Shown here piece by piece: positions 17,490-26,133 of a DNA stretch of 64,000 bases. Origin of the DNA: VFBF01 sp964530695 (GTDB taxonomy: Bacteria > Pseudomonadota > Alphaproteobacteria > Caulobacterales > Aquidulcibacteraceae); assembly GCA_964530695.1 (NCBI GenBank), contig CAZGYQ010000005.1:3702-67701 (forward strand), written 5' to 3'. Position 1 is the stretch's first letter. Every line of letters starts with the position of its first letter. The notes beneath the pieces are model-generated. The model worked only from the letters and a program-made list of their open reading frames with translations, had not been told where the DNA came from and did no database searches. A program made the position numbers and the translations under genes.

Positions 17490-18860
17490 TCAGGGGCCTG
17501 ACGCAGCATTCTTCCGTGACAGGATCTGCGTCTTGAGCGCCTCAAAGCGTGCTTCAGTCAGACCATATCGCGTGAAGGCCAGGAGCGTGCAGAGCCAGAG
17601 CGACAGCGGTATCGCCGCATAGATGTATCGGATGCCGGAAATCGCCGTGTCAGGCTGGAGGTCCGGTGTGAGGCCTGGTTTGAAATGGATGGCCGATAGC
17701 GCGAGGCTCACAATGAAGGCGCCGCCCGTCATTCCGAGCTTGCGACAAAAGCCCCAGGCGCCGAATATCGCTCCTTCGCGCCGCACGCCGCTCCTCAGCT
17801 CATCCACCTCGACTGTGTCCGGCGCCATCGCGTTGGGGAAGAGCTGGGTCGCGGCGTCTCCGATGCCCACAATGACAAGAAGGGCCAACAACAGCGGCGT
17901 CTGGGAGGGCAGGACAAACATCATGGGTACTGTCATGGCCGCCGCAATTGCGAGGCCTGTATAGTAACCGCGTTGCTTGCCGATCGAGCGACCGATAGCG
18001 ACCCACAGCGGCGTGGCGCCAACCGCGACGATGCCTCCGATGGACAGGAATATCCCAGCATTCTGCGGTGGTACGCGCATGACGTGCGTAACGAAGTAGA
18101 TGGCGGCGGTGGCTGCTGCGCCGATCGCCAGGTTCTGCAGCAGGAATGCGATCCAGAGAGCACAGAAAGGCCCGTTTTTCAGCACCGCCTCGATCTCGTC
18201 GCCAACGCTGAATCGATGGGGCGTCGCCTCCATACGGGGGGCGTTCGCCGTGGCGAAATAGGCCCAGAGGCCGGTCACGATCATGAACACGCCGACGCAA
18301 GCGCCCAAGAGCCTGAAGCCCTCCGCGAGCGTCGCCTGTGAGCCGAATATGATCGGGGCGCCAAATGCGCAGACAACTCCGCCCAGCCGCGCGGCGAACA
18401 TCTTGTAGCCCGTGAGCGAGGTGCGTTCCTTGTAGGAACTCGTCATTTCCGCCGCCATTGCGGAGTAGGGGACTTCATAGATCGTCACCGCCGCATTGGA
18501 TGCCATGAAGGACGCCACAAGCAGCGAAAGCCGCAGGGCCAGCGGCGCCTCAGGCGAAACAAAGAACACCGCGCCGAATGCAAGGCCCAGCAGCGGCGCG
18601 CCGATGAGCAGATAGATGCGGCGTCGGCCGAGCGGCGATCTCGTGCGATCGGAAACAGCGCCCATCAATGGATCCGCGAAGGCGTCGATGAGGCGCGGCA
18701 GCATCAACGCGACGCCCGCCATGGCCGGCGGAATTCGCAGCACCTCCGTCGCGTAGAACAACATGAACGCCATCTGCACGACGACGAACGCCGCGATCGC
18801 AAGCTCGCCGATCGCCCACCCCAGTTTGACGCCGAACTCGAGTTTCTCTTCCGAGGCCAT
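17490..18860 (-). CDS. GPH-family sugar:cation symporter (MFS)
   Basis: This 456-residue transporter of the glycoside-pentoside-hexuronide family has about 12 helices. Family motifs are DAFADPLMGAVSDRTRSPLGRRR after helix 2, EVPYSAMAAEMT in the central part, and GIGDAATQLFPNAMAPDTVEVDE near the end. It likely brings rhamnose or a rhamnoside across the inner membrane. ATG at 18860 has GGAG six bases upstream; the frame continues to 19589 without family similarity. It is divergent from the esterase across operator D. Confidence 0.9.
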   Translation of the reverse strand: MASEEKLEFGVKLGWAIGELAIAAFVVVQMAFMLFYATEVLRIPPAMAGVALMLPRLIDAFADPLMGAVSDRTRSPLGRRRIYLLIGAPLLGLAFGAVFFVSPEAPLALRLSLLVASFMASNAAVTIYEVPYSAMAAEMTSSYKERTSLTGYKMFAARLGGVVCAFGAPIIFGSQATLAEGFRLLGACVGVFMIVTGLWAYFATANAPRMEATPHRFSVGDEIEAVLKNGPFCALWIAFLLQNLAIGAAATAAIYFVTHVMRVPPQNAGIFLSIGGIVAVGATPLWVAIGRSIGKQRGYYTGLAIAAAMTVPMMFVLPSQTPLLLALLVIVGIGDAATQLFPNAMAPDTVEVDELRSGVRREGAIFGAWGFCRKLGMTGGAFIVSLALSAIHFKPGLTPDLQPDTAISGIRYIYAAIPLSLWLCTLLAFTRYGLTEARFEALKTQILSRKNAASGP

Positions 18861-18897
18861 CAACTGCTCCGCATGGGCGATCAAATGCGATCTGTTA

Positions 18898-18937
18898 TGA
18901 CAGAAAATGCTTGTCAATGATAATTCATGACCTAAGC
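18898..18937. promoter_or_regulatory. Operator D: TGA-N7 repeats between symporter and esterase
   Basis: TGA, TGC, TGA and TGA begin at 18898, 18908, 18918 and 18928, giving four 10-bp units such as TGACAGAAAA and TGATAATTCA. The site sits between divergent genes starting at 18860 and 18959, so it could control both. Confidence 0.55.
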
Positions 18938-18958
18938 TCCTCTCATTGAGGAAGCTTG

Positions 18959-19927
18959 ATGACAGACGCCGACGCGCTCGACGCCCAACTCGATCCAGAC
19001 ATGCTCCCGATTGTTCTGACGATGCGACAGCGAATGATGGAACGCACGCCCATGACGGCGGTCTCGCCAGTCGCCATGCGCGAGCGGGCATCGGCGGATT
19101 TCTCCATATGGAATCGCGATCCGCCCATGATTGGGGAGGTCCGCGATCTCGTTCTTGACGTCCAGCCGCAGCGGCTGCGAGCGCGCCTGTATTCGCCGAG
19201 CCAAAAGATCCCCGGCGGGGGCGTGCTCGTGCATTTTCACGGCGGCGGCTGGGTGATCGGTGATCTCGACTTTGAAGACCGGGCCTGCAGGATCGTGGCT
19301 GAGCGCTCCGGGGTGAGCATTCTCTCAGTAGACTACCGTCTAGCGCCAGAGACAAGGTTCCCGGAGCCGGTGCATGACTGCGCCAACGCGGTGCGTTGGG
19401 CGCGTGCGCATGCGGCGGAACTCGGCGTGTCGCCAGACAAGGTCGCTGTCGGCGGCGCTTCGGCCGGCGCGAACCTGGCCATGGGCGCTGCATTGGCGCT
19501 GCGCGATTCGGGAGAGCCCGCACCCTTGTTCCTCGTACTGCTGTACGGGGTCTTCTCGATGCGCACGGACTCCCCATCCTATCAAACATTCGGGACGGGC
19601 CGGTACGGGTTGGGCGGAGATGCGCTCGACTTCTTCATGAGTCTCTATCTCAGAAGCCGCGAAGACCGCATGCATCCCTATGCCTCTCCGATTCTGGGAG
19701 ACCTGCGGGACATGCCGGCAACTTTCCTTGTTGCGGCGAGCATGGATCCCTTGCGTGACGATAGCCATGAAATGGCCAAAGCGCTTCGGGCGGCTGGCGC
19801 GAAGGTCGAGCTGCGCGAGTATTCAGGCGTTATCCACGGCTTCACGCAATTTTCGGCGGCCTGCGCAAAGGGTCAGCTCGCGCTGGAAGAAACGGCCGAT
19901 GTGCTTCGGTCGGCGTTGGGGGCGTGA
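18959..19927 (+). CDS. Alpha/beta hydrolase, hormone-sensitive-lipase (family IV) esterase
   Basis: This 322-residue probable carboxylesterase has the HSL oxyanion motif HFHGGGW, nucleophile elbow GGASAGANLA, the aspartate in ASMDPLRDD and the histidine in VIHGF. Esterases of this group remove acyl groups from small molecules. In this cluster it may deacylate acetylated or aromatic-acylated rhamnosides, which is inferred. ATG at 18959 follows GAGGAAGC. It precedes a class II aldolase gene by 9 bp, suggesting a two-gene operon under operator D. No signal peptide is evident. Confidence 0.88.
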   Translation: MTDADALDAQLDPDMLPIVLTMRQRMMERTPMTAVSPVAMRERASADFSIWNRDPPMIGEVRDLVLDVQPQRLRARLYSPSQKIPGGGVLVHFHGGGWVIGDLDFEDRACRIVAERSGVSILSVDYRLAPETRFPEPVHDCANAVRWARAHAAELGVSPDKVAVGGASAGANLAMGAALALRDSGEPAPLFLVLLYGVFSMRTDSPSYQTFGTGRYGLGGDALDFFMSLYLRSREDRMHPYASPILGDLRDMPATFLVAASMDPLRDDSHEMAKALRAAGAKVELREYSGVIHGFTQFSAACAKGQLALEETADVLRSALGA

Positions 19928-19936
19928 GGCCGGGAT

Positions 19937-21055
19937 GTGCGCACCGGCGCCAGAAATTACTGCGCTGACCCACTGCTCGGCGGCATCGCGGCGGCAGAGA
20001 TGACGCTCCTGGGACGGCTTGAGCACGTTACCGCGAACATCGGCCGCGATCGCTTGCTGACGCAAGGTGCGGGCGGCAATACCTCGTTCAAGTGCGACGA
20101 GGATATCTGGGTGAAGGCGTCCGGCGCATGGATGTGCGACGCTGAAGTGAAGCGGATCTTTGTTTCAATGTCTTTGTCGCGCTTGATGGACGCGGTTCGA
20201 TCGGGCGACGAGCGACGGATCGCGGAGTTGTCCGCGAGATGCGCCGCTGCGTCTGGGTTGCGACCGTCCATAGAGGCGGTTTTGCACGCAGTGATGCCTC
20301 AGAGGGCGGTCATTCATGCGCACGCAATCAACAGCGTCGTTTGCTCCGTGCTGGCTGACGGAGGTCAGCGGTTCATGGCGGCCGCCGGACGGCTGGGCGT
20401 CCGCGCGCGCGTCCTGGCGTACGCAAAGCCGGGCTTGCCGTTGGCGAGGGAGGTGGCGCGCAGAAATCTCGAGCATGGCGTGGTCGACGTCCTGCTGCTT
20501 CAAAACCACGGCGTTGTCGTCGCCGCAGGCGATCCGGAAGAGGCGCTCCATCTGCTTCACGCGGTTGAAAAGGAGCTGGCATGGCCAGTGTGGAATCTCG
20601 CTCCGGTGCGGAATCCGCGAAACGAGTCTGACACCTACGAGTGGGATGAACTGCACTCGACAATCGCCTGTGAAGAGAGGCTATGCGCCCGGATTGCGCG
20701 GGCGCCGCTGACGCCGGATCAAGTTGTGTTTCTGGGCGGCGCACCCTCCGTACTGCCAGCGGGCGACACTTTGCGCGCGACGACGTGGCGGACCCTGGTT
20801 GGCGGTGAGTCCCGTCCGACGCCTGCGCTTGCATATGTTCCCGGCCGCGGCGCGTTCAGGCGCATGCATCTATCGCCGGGACAGTTGGCGCAGAGCGAAG
20901 CGCTCTACGAAGTGGCGAGACGATTGGCGCCTGACGCCGAGGTGGTGGGGTTGACATCCGTCCAGGCCGGCGAACTCCTCGGTTGGGAGGCTGAGAAATT
21001 CCGTATCGCCGCGGACGCCGCGCGCGACGCCCCGTCAGACGATGCCGGCGCCTAG
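19937..21055 (+). CDS. Class II aldolase/adducin family protein (second aldolase of the cluster)
   Basis: This 372-residue protein carries the class II aldolase fold in its first about 210 residues: GAGGNTSFK, VIHAHAINSVV (zinc histidines) and LLLQNHGVVVAAGDPEEAL. About 150 C-terminal residues repeat weaker aldolase-like features (VVFLGGAPSVLPAG, YVPGRGAFRRM). It differs from the aldolase/SDR fusion at 10952 and has no dehydrogenase domain. It may cleave another sugar phosphate or a modified rhamnulose phosphate. GTG at 19937 is used; ATG at about 20000 is an alternative. Its 3' end overlaps the convergent isomerase gene by 21 bp. Confidence 0.83.
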   Translation: MRTGARNYCADPLLGGIAAAEMTLLGRLEHVTANIGRDRLLTQGAGGNTSFKCDEDIWVKASGAWMCDAEVKRIFVSMSLSRLMDAVRSGDERRIAELSARCAAASGLRPSIEAVLHAVMPQRAVIHAHAINSVVCSVLADGGQRFMAAAGRLGVRARVLAYAKPGLPLAREVARRNLEHGVVDVLLLQNHGVVVAAGDPEEALHLLHAVEKELAWPVWNLAPVRNPRNESDTYEWDELHSTIACEERLCARIARAPLTPDQVVFLGGAPSVLPAGDTLRATTWRTLVGGESRPTPALAYVPGRGAFRRMHLSPGQLAQSEALYEVARRLAPDAEVVGLTSVQAGELLGWEAEKFRIAADAARDAPSDDAGA

Positions 21056-22327
21056 CCCTACCGCTCGTCGTTCCTGCGCCTTGCGCTCGCGCCACTGGCT
21101 CTGACGGTACATCGACAGGGGGGCTATCGCACCGCCCAAATCCGCGCGCACCATGGCGAGGATTGGCGAGACATCGATTTTGTAGGCCCGTCGCAACGCC
21201 TGAAACGCCATCATGGCGTCGTTGCGCTCCTGGGCGTCATGAAGTGCGTCTCTGTCGACGAGCACGGCTTTTGCGTAGGCAGCGGTGATGGCTTCAGTCG
21301 AGGAAAGCAGGCTCTCGATCGGGTCGGTCACATTGTGGGACTGGTCGATCATGTAGGCTGGATTGAATGTGTCCGGATCGCGAGATCTGGCTTCGATCAA
21401 CTCGCTAAATACAAGGAACAGTTGATGCGGGTTGATTGATCCGGAATCAAGATCGTCATCGCCGTACTTGCTGTCATTGAAATGGAAGCCGCCGAGTTTT
21501 CCGACGCGATGCAATCGAGCGACGATCTGTTCGATGTTGACGTTGGGGGCATGGTGGCCGAGATCTATGAGACACTGGCACTTCGGGCCGAGTTCCTGGG
21601 CCGCCATCAAGGAGCTGCCCCAGTCCGATATGACCGTGGAATAGAACGCAGGCTCGAAGAGCTTGTGCTCCAGCAGCATGCGCCAGTCAGAGGGCAGGGC
21701 TTCATAGATCACCGCCGTTGAGGCGACGTAGCGGTCGAACGCGCGGTTGAAATCCTGCTGACCCGGAAAGTTCGATCCATCGCCGATCCAGACGGTGATT
21801 GCTTTCGATCCGATCTTGCGGCCAATCTCGATACACTCGACATTGTGCGCGACGGCTTGCTCGCGCGCCGCATGGTCCGTGGCCGCCAGACTGCCATTGC
21901 GATAGGAATGAAGCTGGTCGGCCTGGTCCTGGAAGGTATTGGAGTTCACCGCGTCAAATCCGAGGCCCAGGTCCGCCGCCTCATCGCGAAGCGCAGCGTA
22001 ATCGTTCGTTTTGTCCCACGGAAAATGCAGGGATACCCGCGGCGTTGCGCGACTGAGTTGCTGGACTACGGCGCAGTCCTCAAGCTTTTCGTGGACGTTG
22101 GTGGGCTCACCGGGGATCGCGAACTTCGCGAACCGTGTGCCGCCCCGGCCCGTCGCCCAGCTGGGCGTGGCGATCGAGAAGGCGGCGACGGCCGACGTGA
22201 TCTCGCCGATATCGACCCCGTGGCGCGCAAGCGTCCGCGAGAGCGCGTGATAGTCCTCGTCGAGGGCGGCGCGATGGGCGAGATTGTGGGTCTCGATGGC
22301 GTCCTGGGGGAGCGGCGCGGCGGTCAT
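21035..22327 (-). CDS. rhaI: L-rhamnose isomerase, rhizobial/Pseudomonas RhaI type
   Basis: This 430-residue TIM-barrel isomerase converts L-rhamnose to L-rhamnulose. Metal-site motifs are LLEHKLFEPAFYSTVISDWG, CLIDLGHHAPN and GGFHFNDSKYGDDDLD. The N-terminal FAIPGEPTNVHEKLED and SLHFPWDK also match this branch. ATG at 22327 has AAGAGGG upstream. It is divergent from the sugar kinase across operator C, so the first two intracellular steps share one control region. Confidence 0.94.
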   Translation of the reverse strand: MTAAPLPQDAIETHNLAHRAALDEDYHALSRTLARHGVDIGEITSAVAAFSIATPSWATGRGGTRFAKFAIPGEPTNVHEKLEDCAVVQQLSRATPRVSLHFPWDKTNDYAALRDEAADLGLGFDAVNSNTFQDQADQLHSYRNGSLAATDHAAREQAVAHNVECIEIGRKIGSKAITVWIGDGSNFPGQQDFNRAFDRYVASTAVIYEALPSDWRMLLEHKLFEPAFYSTVISDWGSSLMAAQELGPKCQCLIDLGHHAPNVNIEQIVARLHRVGKLGGFHFNDSKYGDDDLDSGSINPHQLFLVFSELIEARSRDPDTFNPAYMIDQSHNVTDPIESLLSSTEAITAAYAKAVLVDRDALHDAQERNDAMMAFQALRRAYKIDVSPILAMVRADLGGAIAPLSMYRQSQWRERKAQERRAVGLGAGIV

Positions 22328-22339
22328 TGGCGGCCCTCT

Positions 22340-22379
22340 TGATTGATCTTGACGATCATTGAGTGAACGTGATCGATCT
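22340..22379. promoter_or_regulatory. Operator C: four exact-spaced TGA-N7 repeats between rhaI and the kinase
   Basis: TGA starts at 22340, 22350, 22360 and 22370 without exception. The first and last units are TGATTGATCT and TGATCGATCT. It sits 13 bp upstream of the rhaI start and 52 bp before the kinase start, where a repressor could block both promoters. This is the clearest of the five arrays. Confidence 0.65.
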
Positions 22380-22430
22380 TAGCAGCGCGCGATGGATTGT
22401 CCATCGCCGGTTGTCTGGATGGGGTAGGCG

Positions 22431-23837
22431 ATGGATGAGCGGCTTGTCGTGGTGCTCGACATTGGCAAGACCCATTCGAAGCTGACGTTGTGGGCCCCCT
22501 CCGGAGGCCTGATGGCGCGTGAGACCCGCGCAAACGCGCGCCGGTTGGGGCCATTCTATCCCGTGCTCGATGTCGAGGGTATCGAACAATGGCTTGCGGT
22601 CACGCTCTCGCGGTTCTCCAGCCTTGGAGATGTCGGCGCCATCATCCCAGTGGGACACGGCGCGGCCGCCGCGATCATCCGCGATGGCGCCCTTGCGGCG
22701 CCCATCGTGGACTACGAGTTCGAGCCGTCCGACGACTTGCGCGCTGGCTACCTCGAAGAGCGAGACGCATTCGCCGAGACGGGATCTCCGGCAATGGGGA
22801 TGTCGCTCAATCTCGGCCTGCAGTTGCACTGCATGGAGCGGTTCTATCCGGGGCTTCTTGAGGGAAACGCTCAGATCCTGCCATGGCCGCAGTACTGGGC
22901 GTGGCGTCTGTGCGGGGTTCCCTCATGCGAGGTGACCAGCCTCGGTTCGCACACAGACCTGTGGTCTCCATTTCACAACGGACCTTCATCGCTGGCGGTG
23001 CGGAGGGGGTGGGCCGAACGGTTGGCGCCACGTCGGCACGCGGGTGAAATTGTCGGCCATTTGAGCGCCGAATGGCGCGAGCGCACGGGCCTGGCCCGTG
23101 ACGTGGCGATCGTCGCGGGGCTGCATGATTCCAACGCCGCCCTGTGTGGCGCGCGCGCGCACGCGGCGTTCTCAAACGCGGACGCGACGCTTATCTCTAC
23201 CGGCACATGGTTCGTTTCGATGCGGTCTCCAGCCGCAGATGCGGCCGTACCGACACTGGAGGAAGATGGCGGGTGTCTGCTCAATGTCGATGTGGAAGGA
23301 CGCCCGGCGCCGACCGCCCTGTTCATGGGCGGGCGGGAGGTGGAGTTGCTGGGCGGGGCGGGGGCTGATGTCGGCGCGCCGCATGGCGCGTTGCTCGCCG
23401 CGGCCGGGAGGGTCATCGAAAAGCGGGCGATGGCGCTTCCAGCGATTGTGCGCGGCTCGGGCTTCTTCCCGCAGTCCCTCGGCGCGTGGTGTGAGGAGCC
23501 TGAGAGCGCCCTGGAGCGCCACTGCGCGGCGACGCTCTATGCTGCGCTCATGAGCGATGTCGGGCTCGACCGCGTCGGCGCGTCAGGTTCGCTGCTCGTC
23601 GAGGGCCGGTTCGGTGGAAGTGTCATATATGCGCGCGCCTTGGCGGCGCTGCGCCCGCGGAACCGTGTCTTTGTAAGCGGCGCAGAGATTGACGTGTCGT
23701 GGGGTGCGCTTCGTCTCATGCTTCCGGCTCTCGCGGCGCCGGGCGCATTGTCGTTGGTTGAGCCGCTTGAACTGGACCTTGCCGCCTACAAAAGCAGATG
23801 GCGCGCCCTCATCAGCGAAGGATTACCTCGGGCGTGA
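22431..23837 (+). CDS. FGGY-family sugar kinase, probable L-rhamnulokinase
   Basis: This 468-residue ATP-dependent kinase has the ASKHA fold: VVLDIGKTHSKLTLW at the N-terminus (phosphate 1), the middle WPQYWAWRLCG and GLHDSNAA, and STGTWFVSM (phosphate 2). It should phosphorylate L-rhamnulose to rhamnulose 1-phosphate, the substrate of the aldolase fusion. Context picks rhamnulose over fuculose or xylulose. It is divergent from rhaI, and its last 26 bp overlap the convergent lactate dehydrogenase gene. Confidence 0.9.
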   Translation: MDERLVVVLDIGKTHSKLTLWAPSGGLMARETRANARRLGPFYPVLDVEGIEQWLAVTLSRFSSLGDVGAIIPVGHGAAAAIIRDGALAAPIVDYEFEPSDDLRAGYLEERDAFAETGSPAMGMSLNLGLQLHCMERFYPGLLEGNAQILPWPQYWAWRLCGVPSCEVTSLGSHTDLWSPFHNGPSSLAVRRGWAERLAPRRHAGEIVGHLSAEWRERTGLARDVAIVAGLHDSNAALCGARAHAAFSNADATLISTGTWFVSMRSPAADAAVPTLEEDGGCLLNVDVEGRPAPTALFMGGREVELLGGAGADVGAPHGALLAAAGRVIEKRAMALPAIVRGSGFFPQSLGAWCEEPESALERHCAATLYAALMSDVGLDRVGASGSLLVEGRFGGSVIYARALAALRPRNRVFVSGAEIDVSWGALRLMLPALAAPGALSLVEPLELDLAAYKSRWRALISEGLPRA

Positions 23838-24933
23838 GTTCGCAAAGGCGCGCCTTGCCGAGCAGGGCCATTGTGCGGCGGAGCTCGCTTGTCAGTATGT
23901 CGAGGGCCCGGCGTACCCCTCGCTCGCCGTCGGCGGAGAGCCCCCAGAGGTAGGGTCGGCCGATGCCGATGGCGTTGGCGCCAAGTGCGATCGCCTTTGC
24001 GATATCGCTGCCGCGCCGGACGCCGCCGTCAAGTATGACTTCGGCGCGGCCGGCGGTGCGCTCGACGATCGGCGCAAGCAGGTCAATCGTGGCGCCCGCC
24101 GAATCCAGCTGGCGGCCGCCATGATTGGACACCCAGATTGCGTCGGCGCCAATGGCGACACACTGTTCGGCGTCGTCTGCGGCGCCGACGCCCTTGATCG
24201 CGAACCTCCCCGGCCAGTGCTCGCGCATCCACGCGGCGTCGCGCCAGGTCACAGTGCGATCGAACTGCTTGTCGATAAACTCGACAATGCCGCCAACGCC
24301 GCCTGTGATGTGCGTAAAATTTTCGGCGCGAATGGGCGGCGTGCTTGCAAGGTCCATGAGATACCCGGGGCGCGACAACGCCTGAGAGGCGGTGTGAATA
24401 CTGATGCTCGGCGGAATTGAGAAGTGATTTCGGGAGTCTCGCTCGCGATTGCCGGCCACCGGCGTGTCGACAGTGAGAATGATGCCCACGTATCCTGCCG
24501 CGTGGGCACGGTGCATGATTTCGCGCACAAGACCGCGATCGTTCCACATGTAGATCTGAAACAGCTTCGGCCCCGGCGTTTCGCGTGAGAGGGCCTCGAT
24601 GGTCGTCGATGCAAGCGTGGAGGCGGAGTATATGACTCCATGCCGGTGCGCGGCGCGCGCTACAGCGCGTTCGCCCGCGCGCGGGTTGAACAGGCGGGAG
24701 GAAGCCGTGGGCGCAATGACGATCGGCGCTGAAACGGTTTGCCCAAAAATCCTCGTTGATATGTCGATCCGGCTGACGTCGCGCAGCACATGCCACCTGA
24801 GCGCGTACTGGCGAAACCGCTCATTGTTCTGGCGAAGGGTGATTTCGTCTTCAGATCCACCGTCGATGTAGTCAAACACCATGCGCGGCAGGCGCCGTCG
24901 AGCCGCTTCGCGCAGGTCGGCGATCGAGGACAC
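23812..24933 (-). CDS. FMN-dependent L-lactate dehydrogenase / alpha-hydroxy acid oxidase
   Basis: This 373-residue flavoenzyme oxidises (S)-2-hydroxy acids, most likely L-lactate, to pyruvate. Signature features are PRMVFDYIDGGSEDE, IAPTASSRLFNP, FQIYMW, VSNHGGRQLD with the catalytic His, and ILDGGVRRGSDIAKAIALGA for the FMN phosphate. Lactaldehyde from the aldolase step becomes lactate through the SDR half, so this enzyme completes the route to pyruvate. GTG at 24933 overlaps an upstream stop (TAGTG). Its probable promoter, operator E, lies about 350 bp upstream. Confidence 0.9.
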   Translation of the reverse strand: MSSIADLREAARRRLPRMVFDYIDGGSEDEITLRQNNERFRQYALRWHVLRDVSRIDISTRIFGQTVSAPIVIAPTASSRLFNPRAGERAVARAAHRHGVIYSASTLASTTIEALSRETPGPKLFQIYMWNDRGLVREIMHRAHAAGYVGIILTVDTPVAGNRERDSRNHFSIPPSISIHTASQALSRPGYLMDLASTPPIRAENFTHITGGVGGIVEFIDKQFDRTVTWRDAAWMREHWPGRFAIKGVGAADDAEQCVAIGADAIWVSNHGGRQLDSAGATIDLLAPIVERTAGRAEVILDGGVRRGSDIAKAIALGANAIGIGRPYLWGLSADGERGVRRALDILTSELRRTMALLGKARLCELTPEVILR

Positions 24934-25547
24934 TACCCGGGGGTTCCGCGCGATGCGTCGAAGAAGTCGCCGCTGAGGCGTGCGACGCCGGAGCGAGCGC
25001 GAAGGCGGGCTTCGTCGAAAGTCGGCACGGTGATCTTACGCGCCAGAAACATGGCGAGTGGCGCTGCGCGGGTTGCGCAAAAGCAGCAGCGAAGATCGCT
25101 GTTGGAAATGCGGCTCCCGGAGCGCCTTGCCGCGAGTTCCGCCGGTCGGCGACCTTGGGCCCCGCTGGTCGACGGGCGCGTCAAAGCGCTTTCGCGCCCA
25201 TCGCAGTCAGCGCGCGAAGTGCGCATTGTCGTTCGTCCTCGGTGTCGCCAAAAAGGAACGGGATGCCAGGCGTCCACGCACGATTTGGCCATAAACGATC
25301 ATATAGTGTCAATAGTGATCATTGGCGCCGCTTGCCGGCCCCTTGCGGTCGTAAACGCCTCCGAAAGCTGGCCGTCGTCCGCTGGCCGACCGAACGCGCC
25401 GAATTGCGCCCATCACATGGTGGACCACGACCTCTTTTCTTTATCGGCTTCGGCGCCGGCGGTGGCATGGTCGCGCGCCAGGGCGTGGTGTGGGAGCGCC
25501 GCCGCCGCCATCGGCCCGTGGGTCGCGCCGTCCAGCCGAGAACGGCC
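24934..25547. other. Gap with a probable decayed gene and operator E
   Basis: No intact gene was recognised. Reading leftwards on the minus strand from 25292, coding-like patches appear in different frames: TPGIPFLFGDTEDERQ in one, FLARKITVPTFDEARLRAR in another, separated by stops. That looks like a frameshifted gene between operator E and the lactate dehydrogenase. The family was not identified; a lost rhamnose-related gene is only a guess. Confidence 0.4.
25282..25321. promoter_or_regulatory. Operator E: TGA-N7 repeats reading to the lactate dehydrogenase
   Basis: On the minus strand the units TGATCACTAT, TGACACTATA and TGATCGTTTA follow each other at 10-bp spacing, then a degenerate TGG unit. 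Same design as sites A to D. It likely controls leftward transcription towards the lactate dehydrogenase. Confidence 0.6.
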
Positions 25548-25913
25548 TCACAGGCCGCGATGCGCCAGAAATTGACCCTCCTTTCGATGTTGACTCGCGT
25601 TTGGCGAACCACGGCGCAGTTCATCGCGCCAGCGGATGGTTGTGATCCAGCGGTTTCGGATTGAGATCGAGGTCGACGCCCTCCCGTGCAGGCCGGCGGT
25701 CACAAAATGGATGCGACCTTCGACCTCCGCCAGCCATTCGGCGAAAGCGACCCGCGCTTCCTGCTCGGAGAGCGAGGCCGGCCGGGCGAACTTCTCGGCC
25801 CAGCCTTTCCCGAAAGCCGCCGTATAGGCGGGCCTCAACCTAGCCGGAATCTGTTTGCGGGCCACCCACGAGCCCGACTTTGTGTCACGTGCAAGCATCC
25901 AGTTCAGCGCCAC
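25548..25913 (-). pseudogene. Tyrosine-recombinase (integrase) N-terminal remnant
   Basis: The first about 70 codons resemble the N-terminal region of phage-type integrases: SGSWVARKQIPARLRPAYTAAFGKGWAEKF, then SEQEARVAFAEWLAEVEGRI. After VTAG the plausible reading shifts frame (REGVDLDLNPKPLDHNHPLA) and soon meets a stop. No catalytic domain with its R-H-R-Y residues follows. It begins 87 bp beyond the 3' end of a tRNA-Leu gene, the classic place for an integrase of an element inserted in a tRNA. Probably a dead relic. The family call rests on pattern memory, not a search. Confidence 0.6.
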
Positions 25914-26000
25914 GCTTAGTACCTCGGTTTAGTACCGAAGGCGGATTCAGCGCTTATGGAACTCAACAAACCCAGTGTTTACAAGGCTTTTCGCCTAGTA

Positions 26001-26087
26001 TGGTGCCCAGAAGAGGACTCGAACCTCCACGCCCTTGCGAGCGCCAGCACCTGAAGCTGGTGCGTCTACCAATTCCGCCATCTGGGC
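26001..26087 (-). tRNA. tRNA-Leu, anticodon CAG
   Basis: The acceptor stem GCCCAGA/TCTGGGC, the anticodon arm CCAGC-TTCAGGT-GCTGG with anticodon CAG, a long variable arm and the T-arm GGTTCGAGTCC are all present, and CCA is encoded. The 87-nt length with CCA fits a class II leucine tRNA. It lies downstream of the DUF3108 gene on the same strand and next to an integrase remnant. Confidence 0.95.
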
Positions 26088-26133
26088 ACGCCTTGCGGTA
26101 GGGGCGGGTAGGTGCGGCGCCCGCCGGGGAAAG

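Noticed and set aside
24933..25292. A 119-codon minus-strand frame upstream of the lactate dehydrogenase
   Set aside because: Its ATG lies inside operator E and the N-terminal part has no coding character; treated as part of a decayed region instead.
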